From NCBI RefSeq assembly GCF_049310025.1, contig NZ_JBJYKD010000002.1, positions 102,343 through 166,342 on the forward strand: 64,000 nucleotides of DNA. Reading direction: 5' to 3'. Positions 7,230 through 16,898 of the stretch are shown here, piece after piece. Position numbers and translations under genes: made by a program. Source of the stretch: JBJYKD01 sp049310025. Lineage in GTDB: Bacteria > Bacillota > Thermosediminibacteria > Thermosediminibacterales > Tepidanaerobacteraceae. Every line of letters begins with the position of its first letter. The first letter of the stretch is position 1. The notes under the pieces are model-generated. The model saw only the letters and a program-made list of their open reading frames with translations, was not told the DNA's origin and did not search any database.

Positions 7230-8435
7230 CTAGTACAAATTATATATGCTAAACATGGGGATTACAATAGAAACAACAATGAATCCAATTATTAATGCCA
7301 TTACTATTATCATGGCGGGTTCAATCAGCGACAAAAGCCTTTCTTGTGCAATCTCTATTTCAGTCTCGTAAAAGGCCGCGGCCTTATACAACATTTCTTC
7401 CAGTGAACCGGCCTCTTCTCCCACCCTGATCATTTTAACCATCATAAGCGGGAAAACGTCACTGCCAAGGGCCTCAGCGAAGCCCCGGCCATTTCTAAGA
7501 TTCCCCCTCGCCTTTTCCAGAGTTCTTTTGAAAACATGGTTTCCCAGGGCCCTTTCCGCTACCTCTAAAGACCTCAACAGAGGAATACCGCTTGAAATCA
7601 ATATAGCCAGAATCCTGCAAAAATTGGCTGCAACTATTTTCTTTTGCAGAGGGCCAAATATAGGTACGGAGAGCTTGATATAATCTATCTTGTAAGCTCC
7701 TTCAGGTTTTGCCCTGTAGCCGCGATACATCAAAATGATAAAAGCTAAAAAAACCAGAAAATAAATAAATATCTTCCCAATATTGGCGCTAATAGTAAGC
7801 AATAACCTGGTTAAAGGGGGAAGCTCGGCTCCCGATTGGCGGAACAAATCTGCAAAAATAGGCAGCACGTTTGTTACCAGAAAAGATACTACCAAAAAGG
7901 CTACTGCACTTAAGATAATTGGATAATTCATTGCACTTTTAATCTTTTCCCTTTGCTTTGAAAGGTTCTCAAAATGAGCGGCCATTTTTTTCAAAACTTC
8001 ATCTAAATGCCCCGTTATCTCCCCCGCTTCCAACATGTACACCAGCATTTCAGGGAAAACTTCAGGATAATTTCGACAGGATTCAGCAATGGTAAAACCC
8101 CGCCTTATATCCCGGACCATGCTTTTAATTGTCCTCTTTAGCCTGGAACTGGTTGTTTGCTCCTCTAAAGTGGCAAGGCACTCTATAACGGGTATACCCG
8201 CTTCAACCATTGTAGCAAATTGGCGGCAGAAAACAGCCATATCTTTTAATCCTACTTTAAAGATATTATCCCATAATGATCTTAATAAGCTTTTTTTGTG
8301 TTCCTCCTTAATCACTGCCGGAAAATAACCGTTTCTTTTTAACATTTCAGCTACTTCAGAGCTGTTTTCAGCTTCATATATCCCCTGAATTGTATCTCCA
8401 GCCAAACTTTTACCTTTATAATAAAATAACGCCAC
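7230..8435 (-). CDS. pilC: PilC/GspF inner-membrane platform protein
   Basis: A 401-residue polytopic membrane protein with two copies of the T2SF domain (about residues 70-190 and 270-395), each with the FCRQFATMVEAGIP / NFCRILAILISSGIP repeat core and membrane helices near 170-190, 220-240 and 375-398. PilC forms the rotor-like platform on which PilB and PilT act. It lies 13 bases after pilT on the same strand. Length and repeat pattern are normal. Confidence 0.93.
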   Translation of the reverse strand: MALFYYKGKSLAGDTIQGIYEAENSSEVAEMLKRNGYFPAVIKEEHKKSLLRSLWDNIFKVGLKDMAVFCRQFATMVEAGIPVIECLATLEEQTTSSRLKRTIKSMVRDIRRGFTIAESCRNYPEVFPEMLVYMLEAGEITGHLDEVLKKMAAHFENLSKQREKIKSAMNYPIILSAVAFLVVSFLVTNVLPIFADLFRQSGAELPPLTRLLLTISANIGKIFIYFLVFLAFIILMYRGYRAKPEGAYKIDYIKLSVPIFGPLQKKIVAANFCRILAILISSGIPLLRSLEVAERALGNHVFKRTLEKARGNLRNGRGFAEALGSDVFPLMMVKMIRVGEEAGSLEEMLYKAAAFYETEIEIAQERLLSLIEPAMIIVMALIIGFIVVSIVIPMFSIYNLY

Positions 8436-8448
8436 CTTTCATCAGCCC

Positions 8449-9495
8449 TTATACAGAATGCTCTTTCAAGGCATTTTCAAGAGTTTCTCTGGATATTAAA
8501 TTTTTGTTGAACAAATTGTATAGAGCCTGTTCCATAGTCTGCATGGCATATTTCATACCCGTCTGCATGACAGAATAAAGCTGATGAGTCTTTCCTTCCC
8601 TTATAAGATTTTTTACGGCAGGAGTAGCCACCATTATCTCTACCGCCGCCGCCCTTCCTGTATTATTTTTAAGGGGAACCAATTTCTGAGCTATTACTCC
8701 CTGCAGCACATCTGCCAGTTGTACCCTTATCTGTGACTGCTGGTTAGCCGGGAAAATATCCATGATTCGCTCTACTGCACTTACGGCGCTGGCCGTATGC
8801 AGTGTAGACAATACGAGATGACCCGTTTCGGCGGCAGTAATGGCAGTAGCGGTCGTCTCCAGGTCTCTCATTTCTCCGATGAGAATCACATCGGGATCTT
8901 CCCGGAGAGCTGCTCTGAGTGCCTGTACAAAAGAGCGTGTATCTTCCCCCACCTCTCTCTGGTGTATAATACTTTTTCTGTGTTTGTGGAGGTATTCTAT
9001 GGGATCCTCTATGGTTATGACATGACAGCTTCTTTCATTGTTTATTATATCAATCATCGCCGCCAGGGTGGTGGATTTCCCGCTTCCCGTGGGCCCGGTG
9101 ACCAGTATTAGGCCTTTTTCGATTTTTGTAAAATCCCGCACAACTTCCGGGAGCCCGAGTTCTTCCAAAGAAGGTATTCTATCGGGTATTACCCTGATGG
9201 CAATGGCCGGAGTGCCCCGCTGGCGGTATAAATTGATCCTGAATCTGCCAAGACCCGAAATGGAGTATGCGAAATCAATTTCCCCTTTTTCAACGAATAT
9301 TTCCTTTTGCTCTTTATTTAAGAGCAAATCAGTCATCTGCTGGAGATCGGTGGGTGTAAAACTTTCTCCTTTACAAAATACCAGTTTCCCATTAACTCTG
9401 TAAACAGGTGGCAGGTTTACCGAAATATGGATATCCGATGCCTTTTCAATTAAAGCCTGTGATAATATATCAACTAATCTTGTTTTTTCTATCAT
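8449..9495 (-). CDS. pilT: PilT twitching motility retraction ATPase
   Basis: A 348-residue hexameric ATPase. Walker A GPTGSGKSTTLAAM (about 128-141), Asp box ITIEDPIEYLH, Walker B DPDVILIGEMRDLET, and the His-box segment STLHTASAVSAVERI are all present, as is the C-terminal AIRVIP signature region typical of PilT. PilT powers pilus retraction for twitching and DNA uptake. The ATG overlaps the pilB stop by four bases (ATGA), so translation is probably coupled, giving matched extension and retraction motors. Confidence 0.95.
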   Translation of the reverse strand: MIEKTRLVDILSQALIEKASDIHISVNLPPVYRVNGKLVFCKGESFTPTDLQQMTDLLLNKEQKEIFVEKGEIDFAYSISGLGRFRINLYRQRGTPAIAIRVIPDRIPSLEELGLPEVVRDFTKIEKGLILVTGPTGSGKSTTLAAMIDIINNERSCHVITIEDPIEYLHKHRKSIIHQREVGEDTRSFVQALRAALREDPDVILIGEMRDLETTATAITAAETGHLVLSTLHTASAVSAVERIMDIFPANQQSQIRVQLADVLQGVIAQKLVPLKNNTGRAAAVEIMVATPAVKNLIREGKTHQLYSVMQTGMKYAMQTMEQALYNLFNKNLISRETLENALKEHSV

Positions 9496-11177
9496 GTTTC
9501 ATCATCCGCAAAAATTACTTTCATTATTTCATCCAGGGTCGTTATCCCCTTTTTGACCAGGTTTATCCCGCTCTCTTTTAAGCTTCTATACCCTAATTCT
9601 GAAGACATCTTGGTGAGCTGCTGAATCGATGCTCTTTTTGCAATCAGTTCCCTGTGAGCGGGTGAAATCAGCAGTACTTCGCCAATGGCAGTCCTGCCCC
9701 TGAATCCAGTATGATTACAGAAATTACACCCCCTGCCGCGATAAAGAACAGTTTCTTCCATGCCAAGGGCTATTTTTTCTCTGTCGCTTGCTTTATACGT
9801 TTCCCTGCAGTAAGGGCATATCGTGCGAACCAGTCTTTGAGCTATGACTCCTACCAGACACGACGCCACAAGATAGGGCTCAATACCCATATCTATAAGC
9901 CTCGTAATAGCCCCCGAAGCATCGCTGGTATGTAAAGTTGAAAAAAATAAATGTCCGGTTAAGGCAGCTCTGATGGCTATATCAGCTGTTTCAGAATCCC
10001 TGATTTCCCCCACCATTATTACATTAGGGTCCTGCCTCAAAATGGACCGCAAACCTCCGGCAAAAGTTATGCCGGCCTTAGGATTTATCTGAACCTGGTT
10101 AACTCCCGGGAGTATATACTCCACCGGATCTTCGAGAGTAACGATGTTTTTCGAAGGGCTGTTAATGGCATTCAACATCGAGTAAAGGGTGGTAGTTTTC
10201 CCGCTGCCTGTAGGCCCCGTAACCAGTATCATACCGTAAGGGTACTTGAGCATCGCCTGGAGAATTTTTAACTCCTGTTCGTCAAAGCCCAATTGATCCA
10301 AAGACAAAAGAGTGTTTTTTCGATTAAACACCCTCAAGACCACTTTTTCACCGTGGATTGTGGGAAGAGTTGATACTCTCAAATCAATCCCCGCATCATC
10401 AGCCGAAATTTCAATATGACCGTCTTGAGGGACTCGTTTCTGGGTAATATCCATTCCCGCCATTATTTTTATTCTTGTAACAACCGAATGGAGTAAATTT
10501 TTGGGCCAGTTTATCACTTCATGGAGCTCCCCATCTATGCGGTACCTTACGCGGATGTCTTTTTCCTGCGGTTCAATATGTATATCGCTGGCGCCTTCCT
10601 TTATGGCCCTCTGTATAACAGTATTTACCAAGCGTATAACGGGAGCTCTTTCTTCCTCATCATTCCGCTCGAAAGTTGCTGCAGCAATCTCGTCTTCTAT
10701 CTCGTCTTTCATCTCCTGAAGGACTTTTTGAATTGAGTCTTTAGATGAATAATACCGGTCAATGGCCCTTTCAATTTCCTCCCGGGTGGCAATAGCCGCT
10801 TTTATGTCCATCCCTGTTATCATTTTAAGATCATCGATTGCAAGTATATTTAAAGGATCGCTCAGGGCCACTACCAGTTTGTTGTCTTCTTTTTTCACCG
10901 GAATGGCTTTATATTTTCTGGCTATATGTTCGGGCAACAATTTTACCGTTTCAGGGTCGATGATAACTTTATTCAAGCCTATATAGGGTATACCCAACTG
11001 CAACTCCAGGACTTTTATTATTTCCTTCTCGGTAATAAATCCTTCATCTATAAGGACTTCCCCTAACCTCTTGCCGCTTGTTTGCTGTATTTTCAGAGCT
11101 TTTTCCAATTGTTCCCTTGTCAGCAATCCTCTCTCCAGTAATATATCCCCCAATCTCTTTTTCACGTTTCTCGCCAT
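9492..11177 (-). CDS. pilB: PilB/GspE extension ATPase
   Basis: A 561-residue assembly ATPase. The N-terminal MshEN/GSPII_E_N domain (about residues 5-150, with two LGDILLERGLLTREQLEKAL-like helices) can bind cyclic-di-GMP in some relatives. The C-terminal motor has Walker A GPTGSGKTTTLYSM, Walker B DPNVIMVGEIRDSET and a CPYC...CNFC zinc site. An ATG at 11177 preceded by AGAGGG at 7-base spacing is preferred over a longer in-frame start. It is the first gene of the pilus operon. Confidence 0.95.
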   Translation of the reverse strand: MARNVKKRLGDILLERGLLTREQLEKALKIQQTSGKRLGEVLIDEGFITEKEIIKVLELQLGIPYIGLNKVIIDPETVKLLPEHIARKYKAIPVKKEDNKLVVALSDPLNILAIDDLKMITGMDIKAAIATREEIERAIDRYYSSKDSIQKVLQEMKDEIEDEIAAATFERNDEEERAPVIRLVNTVIQRAIKEGASDIHIEPQEKDIRVRYRIDGELHEVINWPKNLLHSVVTRIKIMAGMDITQKRVPQDGHIEISADDAGIDLRVSTLPTIHGEKVVLRVFNRKNTLLSLDQLGFDEQELKILQAMLKYPYGMILVTGPTGSGKTTTLYSMLNAINSPSKNIVTLEDPVEYILPGVNQVQINPKAGITFAGGLRSILRQDPNVIMVGEIRDSETADIAIRAALTGHLFFSTLHTSDASGAITRLIDMGIEPYLVASCLVGVIAQRLVRTICPYCRETYKASDREKIALGMEETVLYRGRGCNFCNHTGFRGRTAIGEVLLISPAHRELIAKRASIQQLTKMSSELGYRSLKESGINLVKKGITTLDEIMKVIFADDET

Positions 11178-11265
11178 TTTTATACCCTCTCTGCCTGTCC
11201 TTTTGCTATAAATTATAAATTCAACAAGACACATTAAATTCCTGCTTTTATTGACATATTGTACA

Positions 11266-11288
11266 AAAAAAGAAGCCTGTTCTGGCTT
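11266..11288 (-). terminator. Rho-independent terminator after the small unknown gene
   Basis: On the minus strand a short stem AAGCC/GGCTT (11273-11288) with a 6-base loop is followed by CTTTTTTTG. It overlaps the last codons of the small unknown gene and separates it from pilB, which implies the pilus operon has its own promoter between 11177 and 11266. Confidence 0.55.
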
Positions 11289-11497
11289 TATTTAATAAAA
11301 TACAGTCTCATTTGTGGAATTTTGTGATTCTGCCCGGCGGTAAAACCCACATCCATAAGCCGGTAATTTTTAAGGGTTGGATTTTTTTCTTTCAGCTCTT
11401 TTACAATTTTTTTAAGTTCCATAATCATCATTAAAGGATCCTGCAGGCTAAATTCCAAGTGGCGGGGAAGTGTCTTACTGATCGTCAACAATTCCAC
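11288..11497 (-). CDS. Small protein of unknown function
   Basis: I do not recognise this 69-residue protein. A GTG at 11497 with a GGGGGG ribosome binding site 7 bases upstream is the likely start. It is predicted soluble and mixed helix/strand, with an Arg/Lys-rich middle (MMIMELKKIVKELKEKNPTL) and a C-terminal strand pair (YRLMDVGFTAGQ, PQMRLYFI). It lies between yqeG and the pilus operon and has its own terminator, so it may belong to either unit. Good codon structure and ribosome binding site support it as a real gene. Confidence 0.65.
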   Translation of the reverse strand: MELLTISKTLPRHLEFSLQDPLMMIMELKKIVKELKEKNPTLKNYRLMDVGFTAGQNHKIPQMRLYFIK

Positions 11498-11545
11498 TGA
11501 ACATCCCCCCTCCAAATAGGGATACCAATGAAGACATGTGAACGT

Positions 11546-12067
11546 TCAGGTTGTTTTATTGTTCATATTATGCGTATTTTTTTCCATACTCCTCAAAACA
11601 ATGCGCTCGAACTTCCGCATTAATCGTGTCCAGAAAAATTCTCTATCGCTTATGGGTTTTACCAGTATGGCAAACATGCCCAATCTTTTGGCACCAAAAA
11701 TATCCGTAAAAATCTGATCACCTACTACTGCGGCCTGGTCGGGCTTTACTCCCAGAATTTTTAAACCTCTGAGAAAGGCTGCTTTGCCCGGCTTAACGGC
11801 CCCTGTCACCGCCGGGATATCAAGTCTTTCGGAGCAAAAATTTATTCGACTGGCCTTATTGTTGGATATGATGCAAAGAGCAATACTTTCATCTTTGCAG
11901 GCTTGAATCCAATTCCTAAGTTTGTCGTCCACATGGTTGGAATTCCATGGCAACAAGGTATTGTCAAGATCGATCAGAAGCCCCTTTATTTTTTTTCTTT
12001 TGATGAACTTCAGGTCCAGCTGGTATATATCTTTTATATAAAGATCAGGCCAGAAAAATTTAATCAT
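11546..12067 (-). CDS. yqeG: YqeG family HAD IIIA-type phosphatase
   Basis: A 173-residue HAD-superfamily phosphatase. The nucleophile motif LLIDLDNTLLPW (about 36-47), motif II IISNN and motif III/IV GAVKPGKAAF and AAVVGDQIFTDI are intact. YqeG resembles mitochondrial phosphatidylglycerophosphate phosphatase (PTPMT/Gep4 type), and in Gram-positives is thought to act as a PGP phosphatase; the substrate here is inferred. An ATG at 12067 (GAGG spaced 8) is chosen rather than an upstream TTG. Confidence 0.88.
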   Translation of the reverse strand: MIKFFWPDLYIKDIYQLDLKFIKRKKIKGLLIDLDNTLLPWNSNHVDDKLRNWIQACKDESIALCIISNNKASRINFCSERLDIPAVTGAVKPGKAAFLRGLKILGVKPDQAAVVGDQIFTDIFGAKRLGMFAILVKPISDREFFWTRLMRKFERIVLRSMEKNTHNMNNKTT

Positions 12068-12121
12068 CTTCAACCTCGTTTCGCCCAAGAATTTTTAAAT
12101 ATATCTTATACGAAAATATAT

Positions 12122-12841
12122 CTATTTGCAACTGTCGGGATAGAGTTCCTTGAACAGTTTTTTTATGGCCCTTTTTTCTATTCTTGACACGTAAGACCGG
12201 GATATCCCCAGAATCTTGGCTATTTCCCTCTGAGTTTTACTTGATCCGTTTAAAAGTCCGTAGCGAAGTTCAATCACCTTTTGTTCACGGCCCTTTAAAA
12301 CCGTCCGGATCTTTTCGTACAGTTTTTGCTGCTGAAATTTGTCGGCTATTTCATCGGTTATGGCATCGGAGTCGGTGCCCAGGACGTCCATCAGGGAAAT
12401 TTCGTTTCCTTCTTTGTCCACGCCGATTGGATCCTGGAGCGAAACCTCGGATTTGACCTTTTTTGTGGCCCTGATGTTCATTAAAATTTCGTTTTCTATA
12501 CAGCGTGCGGCATAGGTCGCCAGGCGACTTCCTTTACTGTCGTTGAAAGTAGAAATTGCTTTTATAAGCCCGATGGTACCTATGGAAATAAGGTCATCCA
12601 TTTCTTCGCCGGTGCCGGCAAATTTTTTTACTATATGAGCTACAAGCCGGAGGTTCCGCTCGATAAGAATATTTCTCGCTTCCTCACTTCCGTTTTTATA
12701 CATCTCCAGGTACTTTTCCTCTTCCTTTGGTGTAAGCGGTTGGGGAAAAGTGGTGCTGTTCGTTATGAAACCGAGCCATGCCAGTATTTCCTTAAAAAGC
12801 AAAAAACCCAAAGTCAACATTACTGACAGGGCATCCATCAT
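12122..12841 (-). CDS. sigK: Sporulation sigma factor SigK (uninterrupted)
   Basis: A 239-residue sigma-70 family factor of the SigK/SigE group. The hydrophobic pro-sequence-like N-terminus (about residues 5-25, LGFLLFKEILAWLGF) is followed by the FPQPLTPKEEEKYL junction seen in SigK, region 2 (NLRLVAHIVKKF to ATYAARCIENEIL) and region 4 helix-turn-helix (QREIAKILGISRSYVSRIEKRA). SigK drives late mother-cell gene expression. The gene is a single continuous frame with no skin-type insertion. It lies between yqeG and a class B PBP. Confidence 0.92.
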   Translation of the reverse strand: MMDALSVMLTLGFLLFKEILAWLGFITNSTTFPQPLTPKEEEKYLEMYKNGSEEARNILIERNLRLVAHIVKKFAGTGEEMDDLISIGTIGLIKAISTFNDSKGSRLATYAARCIENEILMNIRATKKVKSEVSLQDPIGVDKEGNEISLMDVLGTDSDAITDEIADKFQQQKLYEKIRTVLKGREQKVIELRYGLLNGSSKTQREIAKILGISRSYVSRIEKRAIKKLFKELYPDSCK

Positions 12842-12901
12842 GTCACCCCTCCCTGTGCGGTACCTATAATATATGACTTTGGGTTATAAAAAGTGCATGT
12901 T

Positions 12902-14497
12902 TTACTCTCCATTAAATTCAATTAATTTTTCGGCTATCTCTCTAAAAACAGGCGCCGCTTTTGTGGGGCCGGAACCTCCTTCTTCAACAAATATGGAAAT
13001 CACATATCTGGGGTTCTTTGCAGGAAAATAGCCAACGAACCAGGCATGGTAAGTATTCTTTTTTATTTCAGCCGTCCCGGTTTTCCCCGCGCTTTGCCAG
13101 GCTTTTTTATCGGGAGTGGCATATATGCCGGTGCCGTATTTTGTAACGGCTTCCAGCGCTTCCCGAACTTTTTCGGAGGTTCCTTCGGATACAATCCTCT
13201 TCTCCTCCGCCACCACCGGTGCTTTTATTATATTTCCGTTGAGATCTATGATTTCTTTAATCAAATAAGGTTTTTTCATCACACCATTATTCACTATCGC
13301 CAGAACCATTTGAGCCGCCTGTAAGGGTGTTATTTCAATAGAACCTTGCCCTATGGAAATATTACCCAGGTCCGCGTAATACACTTCGTCCGGCTGTGGG
13401 ATAAAGCCGCGTTTTTCTTCGGGCAGACCTATTGATACCTTTTCTCCGAGCCCGAATCTCCGCGCGTACTCAAGGATTTTTTCACTGCCGAGCCTCATAC
13501 CCAGTTCGATAAAAACGGAATTGCAGGAATGAGCCATGGCGTCTTTGAGCGTTATTCTCCCGTGGCCACCTTCTTCGTAACTGGAACATTTAAAAGTATT
13601 TCCGCCCACTTTTATATATCCCGGACATATAAATTCCTCTTCCAAACTTGTAATGTTTTCCTCCAGGGCGGCCGACAGAACTATTATCTTGAAAATCGAC
13701 CCCGGGGCAAACCCCTCCACCGCCCGATTGATCAAAGGCGCGCCCTGCCTGTCCAGGTAATCCTTCAACCGGTACTGCTTATAATTGGGCCGGCTGGCCA
13801 TGGCAAGTATCTCACCTGTATTTGCATCAAGAACAACCGCCGCGCCTTTTTCCACCTTTTCATCCATTATTTTTTCAACAATGGATTGAATTTTTTTATC
13901 CAGCGTCAGTTTTACCCCCCAGAGCCGCGAATCTATTTCTTCATTTGAGGCCCCGGCAATGGGCTGGCCATAACCGTCATTCACAATGTCAATGCGGTTT
14001 TGGTCTTTTGTCCCACTTAAAATCCCATTGAATGTTTTTTCCACCCCGGCCTTGCCGTTATAGCCCACCACATGAGTTGCAAGGGCTTCCGGACCATATC
14101 TAATCTTTTTTTTATACATAAAGACACCTGGGGTTCTACCCAACAATTCCTTGATTATGCCTGTATTTTCCTGGGAAATTTTTATATTTTGAGGTTTTTC
14201 GACATACAAAGAGCCCAATATGTGTTTCTCAAATAAGAACCGTTTCTGGGATTCTGTCAGCCAGCCAGGAGATATTACTGCATATGTCTCATAATAAGAC
14301 CCGGTCAACGGCTCCCCGCTTCTGTCCATGACCTCCCCTCTTATTCTTTCCGCAAATGGACTGATTTTCTGGGCCGCGGCCATTTTGGAATAATACTGTC
14401 CCGCTACTACCTGAATGTAAAATAAACGCAATATCAAAATTGCGCTTATTATGCATATGCTCATATGCAAATTTCTCAAACGGCCGTATTTCTGCAT
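12902..14497 (-). CDS. Class B penicillin-binding protein (peptidoglycan transpeptidase)
   Basis: A 531-residue membrane-anchored transpeptidase. One N-terminal membrane helix (about 10-30), a PBP dimer domain (RIRGEVMDRSGEPL onward) and a transpeptidase domain with SxxK as SIFK (about residue 270), SxN as SCN and KTG as KTGTAE. It crosslinks peptidoglycan during growth or sporulation; the group includes PBP2/SpoVD types and which one applies is unclear. No PASTA domains are present, so it is not a canonical SpoVD. It sits next to sigK, suggesting but not proving a sporulation role. Confidence 0.88.
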   Translation of the reverse strand: MQKYGRLRNLHMSICIISAILILRLFYIQVVAGQYYSKMAAAQKISPFAERIRGEVMDRSGEPLTGSYYETYAVISPGWLTESQKRFLFEKHILGSLYVEKPQNIKISQENTGIIKELLGRTPGVFMYKKKIRYGPEALATHVVGYNGKAGVEKTFNGILSGTKDQNRIDIVNDGYGQPIAGASNEEIDSRLWGVKLTLDKKIQSIVEKIMDEKVEKGAAVVLDANTGEILAMASRPNYKQYRLKDYLDRQGAPLINRAVEGFAPGSIFKIIVLSAALEENITSLEEEFICPGYIKVGGNTFKCSSYEEGGHGRITLKDAMAHSCNSVFIELGMRLGSEKILEYARRFGLGEKVSIGLPEEKRGFIPQPDEVYYADLGNISIGQGSIEITPLQAAQMVLAIVNNGVMKKPYLIKEIIDLNGNIIKAPVVAEEKRIVSEGTSEKVREALEAVTKYGTGIYATPDKKAWQSAGKTGTAEIKKNTYHAWFVGYFPAKNPRYVISIFVEEGGSGPTKAAPVFREIAEKLIEFNGE

Positions 14498-14536
14498 AAA
14501 AATCCCCCGAAGGTATAATGCCCTTTTTCAACGACA

Positions 14537-15763
14537 TTATTCCCCGGGTTTCCTCAAGATTGTGTAAGTGGTTACAGGTCTTTCTACTTTTATTTTAAAA
14601 ATCTGCCTTGGATGAGGCGCTTTTTCAATTTCTTTTCCTTCTTCATCCCGCATTTCTTCAATTTTCTGTGTAAAGCTTGGCTGATCCGGGCTTAAAAATT
14701 CCACAATCTCTCCCGTTTTTACGGGATTTCTCTGTTCTACGGTAGCCACTTTACCGTCTTCGTCATAGTGTCTCACTATTCCAATAAAATCGTATTCCTT
14801 TACGTAAGCCCCCTGCTCATAGTTCTGGTCGACGCCGGTGGGCCTGCCGAAATAAAATCCGTGAGTGAATTCCCTGTGGGTGGTTTTCAAAAGCTCTCTC
14901 ATCCATTCATCTTTAAAAGTATATGTTTCCGGATTTTTGTAATACTCGTCGATGGCGTTCCTGTATAGTTTGGTAACCTGTGCCACATAATGTATACTCT
15001 TCATGCGACCCTCTATCTTATAACTCGTAAGTTTTAAGCGGGCAAGTTCAGGAATCTTATCCAGCATACACAGATCCCTGGAATTAAAAAAATATGTCCC
15101 CCTCTCGTCTTCAAATACCGGAAAATACTGGCCCGGCCTTTTTTCCTCTACCAGGTAGTATCTGTATCGGCACGGGTGGGCGCATTCACCCCGGTTGGCG
15201 TCCCGGTAGGTCATGTAGTTGCTGATGAGACAGCGCCCGGAATAGGAAATGCACATGGCTCCGTGGACAAATATTTCCAGTTCCAGGGAGGGCGGGGTTT
15301 TCTCTCGAATTTCCTTTATTTCTTCCAAACTCAATTCCCTTGCCAGCACTATCCTGTCTACGCCCTGGCTTGCCCAGAAATTGCAACTCGCCCAGTTTGT
15401 AGGGTTGGCCTGAGTGCTTAAATGTATTTTAAGGGAAGGGGCTATTTCTTTCACCATCGTCAAAATCCCGGGGTCCGACAAAATTACCGCGTCAATACCC
15501 GTTTTCCAAACGGAATGAATAAATTTCGGCAACCGCTTTAAATCTTCGTTATGGGGAAAAATGTTTATGGCCACGTACACCTTTTTCCCCCGGGCATGAG
15601 CAAACTCCACCCCTTCTTCGATTTCGTCCAGGCTGAAATTTCCAGCACCGGCACGCAGACTGAATTCCTTTCCTCCTATATATACGGCATCGGCCCCGTA
15701 TATAATCGCAAATTTGAGTTTTTCCAGATTGCCCGCCGGCGCCAGCAGCTCCGGTTTCACCAT
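14537..15763 (-). CDS. U32 family protein, probable tRNA U34 hydroxylation factor (TrhP-like)
   Basis: A 408-residue protein with a TIM-barrel N-terminal domain, the U32 signature EIFVHGAMCISYSGRCLISNY (in parts) and four conserved cysteines (two in that segment, CAHPC region, and SRDLC) that bind an Fe-S cluster in characterised members. U32 proteins of the YrrO/TrhP type install the prephenate-dependent 5-hydroxyuridine at tRNA position 34; they were earlier called collagenase-like peptidases. The neighbour mltG is the same as in many Firmicutes. Start ATG at 15763. Confidence 0.85.
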   Translation of the reverse strand: MVKPELLAPAGNLEKLKFAIIYGADAVYIGGKEFSLRAGAGNFSLDEIEEGVEFAHARGKKVYVAINIFPHNEDLKRLPKFIHSVWKTGIDAVILSDPGILTMVKEIAPSLKIHLSTQANPTNWASCNFWASQGVDRIVLARELSLEEIKEIREKTPPSLELEIFVHGAMCISYSGRCLISNYMTYRDANRGECAHPCRYRYYLVEEKRPGQYFPVFEDERGTYFFNSRDLCMLDKIPELARLKLTSYKIEGRMKSIHYVAQVTKLYRNAIDEYYKNPETYTFKDEWMRELLKTTHREFTHGFYFGRPTGVDQNYEQGAYVKEYDFIGIVRHYDEDGKVATVEQRNPVKTGEIVEFLSPDQPSFTQKIEEMRDEEGKEIEKAPHPRQIFKIKVERPVTTYTILRKPGE

Positions 15764-15782
15764 CTTTTTGCCCCTCCGTGGT

Positions 15783-16796
15783 TCAGTTTTTGCTGTCGCT
15801 CAGTCTCTGAATTCTGTTTTTGGCGTTTAGATGCTCGGTATAGGTCCTGCTGAAAGTGTGAGTTCCGTCCCCGTTTGCCACAAAATACAGATAATCCGCA
15901 TCCGCCGGGTTTACGGCGGCCGCAATGGCGGTTGCACCCGGGGACCCGATGGGCCCAGGCGGAAGACCGGTGTATTTGTATGTGTTGTACAAAGAATCCA
16001 CCTGAAGGTCTTCCAGGGTCAGAACTTCTTTATGCTCTTTGAGTGCGTATTCCACCGTGGCGCAGGATTGCAAAGGCAGCCCCTTTTCGAGACGGTTATA
16101 AAAGACCGCCGCGATGACGGGCTTTTCCTGATCCAGCTTTGCTTCAGCTTCGACTATAGAAGCTATCGTTATAATCTGATAGGTGTTAAAACCCGATTTT
16201 TTCTGTTTTTTGTTGAAACCGTTTTGTTTATAGTAAACTTCCTCAAATCTTTTCAGCATTTTCTCTACATAAAAACCGGCCGGTTTACCTTTAGGGAAAA
16301 AATACGTATCTGGAAATAAAAATCCTTCCAGGGTGGCGCCTTCAGGAAATTCCCTGATAAAATCGAATTTAGCTTTATAGTTATCGGCTTTTGCTGCTTT
16401 TAAAAACTCATCTCTGGCAACAAGACGATATTTTTCAAAAATGTCGGCTATTTTCTCAAGCGTGCTCCCTTCGGGTATTGTCACCCTCTCATCATCTCTA
16501 ATTGCATCTCCCGCAATCATTTTTTTTAAGATTTCCCGCGGTGACATCGAAGGGCTTAACAAGTAAGTGCCTGACTTTATCTTTTTATCAAACCCTTTTA
16601 ACCTGGCATAAATCTTGAATGCCAGGGGATTTTTTATTAAACCCTCCTGATGCATTTTTTTTGCAAGCTGCTCTGTCGTGGTTCCGCTTTTAACATTGAA
16701 ATTCACAAAAGCTTCACTAACTACGTTTTTAGGGCTCAGCATCATCTGAAACCATAACATTACTGAAAATATAACCAACAAAACCGTAAATGCCAC
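15783..16796 (-). CDS. mltG: Endolytic transglycosylase MltG
   Basis: A 337-residue (or longer) membrane-anchored transglycosylase that cuts nascent glycan strands. It has an N-terminal membrane helix, a LysM-like domain and the YceG catalytic region with IVEAEAKLDQEKPVIAAVFYNR, including the catalytic Glu, then QSCATVEYAL and GLPPGPIGSPG. The called GTG start puts the membrane helix at residue 1; the frame stays open upstream to about 16874 with a basic segment (KIHKKR) but has no ATG, GTG or TTG, so an unusual start or a short tail is possible. Confidence 0.88.
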   Translation of the reverse strand: MAFTVLLVIFSVMLWFQMMLSPKNVVSEAFVNFNVKSGTTTEQLAKKMHQEGLIKNPLAFKIYARLKGFDKKIKSGTYLLSPSMSPREILKKMIAGDAIRDDERVTIPEGSTLEKIADIFEKYRLVARDEFLKAAKADNYKAKFDFIREFPEGATLEGFLFPDTYFFPKGKPAGFYVEKMLKRFEEVYYKQNGFNKKQKKSGFNTYQIITIASIVEAEAKLDQEKPVIAAVFYNRLEKGLPLQSCATVEYALKEHKEVLTLEDLQVDSLYNTYKYTGLPPGPIGSPGATAIAAAVNPADADYLYFVANGDGTHTFSRTYTEHLNAKNRIQRLSDSKN

Positions 16797-16898
16797 TATC
16801 CGTTTTTTATGTATCTTTATATACAGTAAAACAGGGCTTTCCAGGAACCTCTGCCATATAATTTTAATTTTAGAGTACAGAGGATGTCACCCCTTCAT

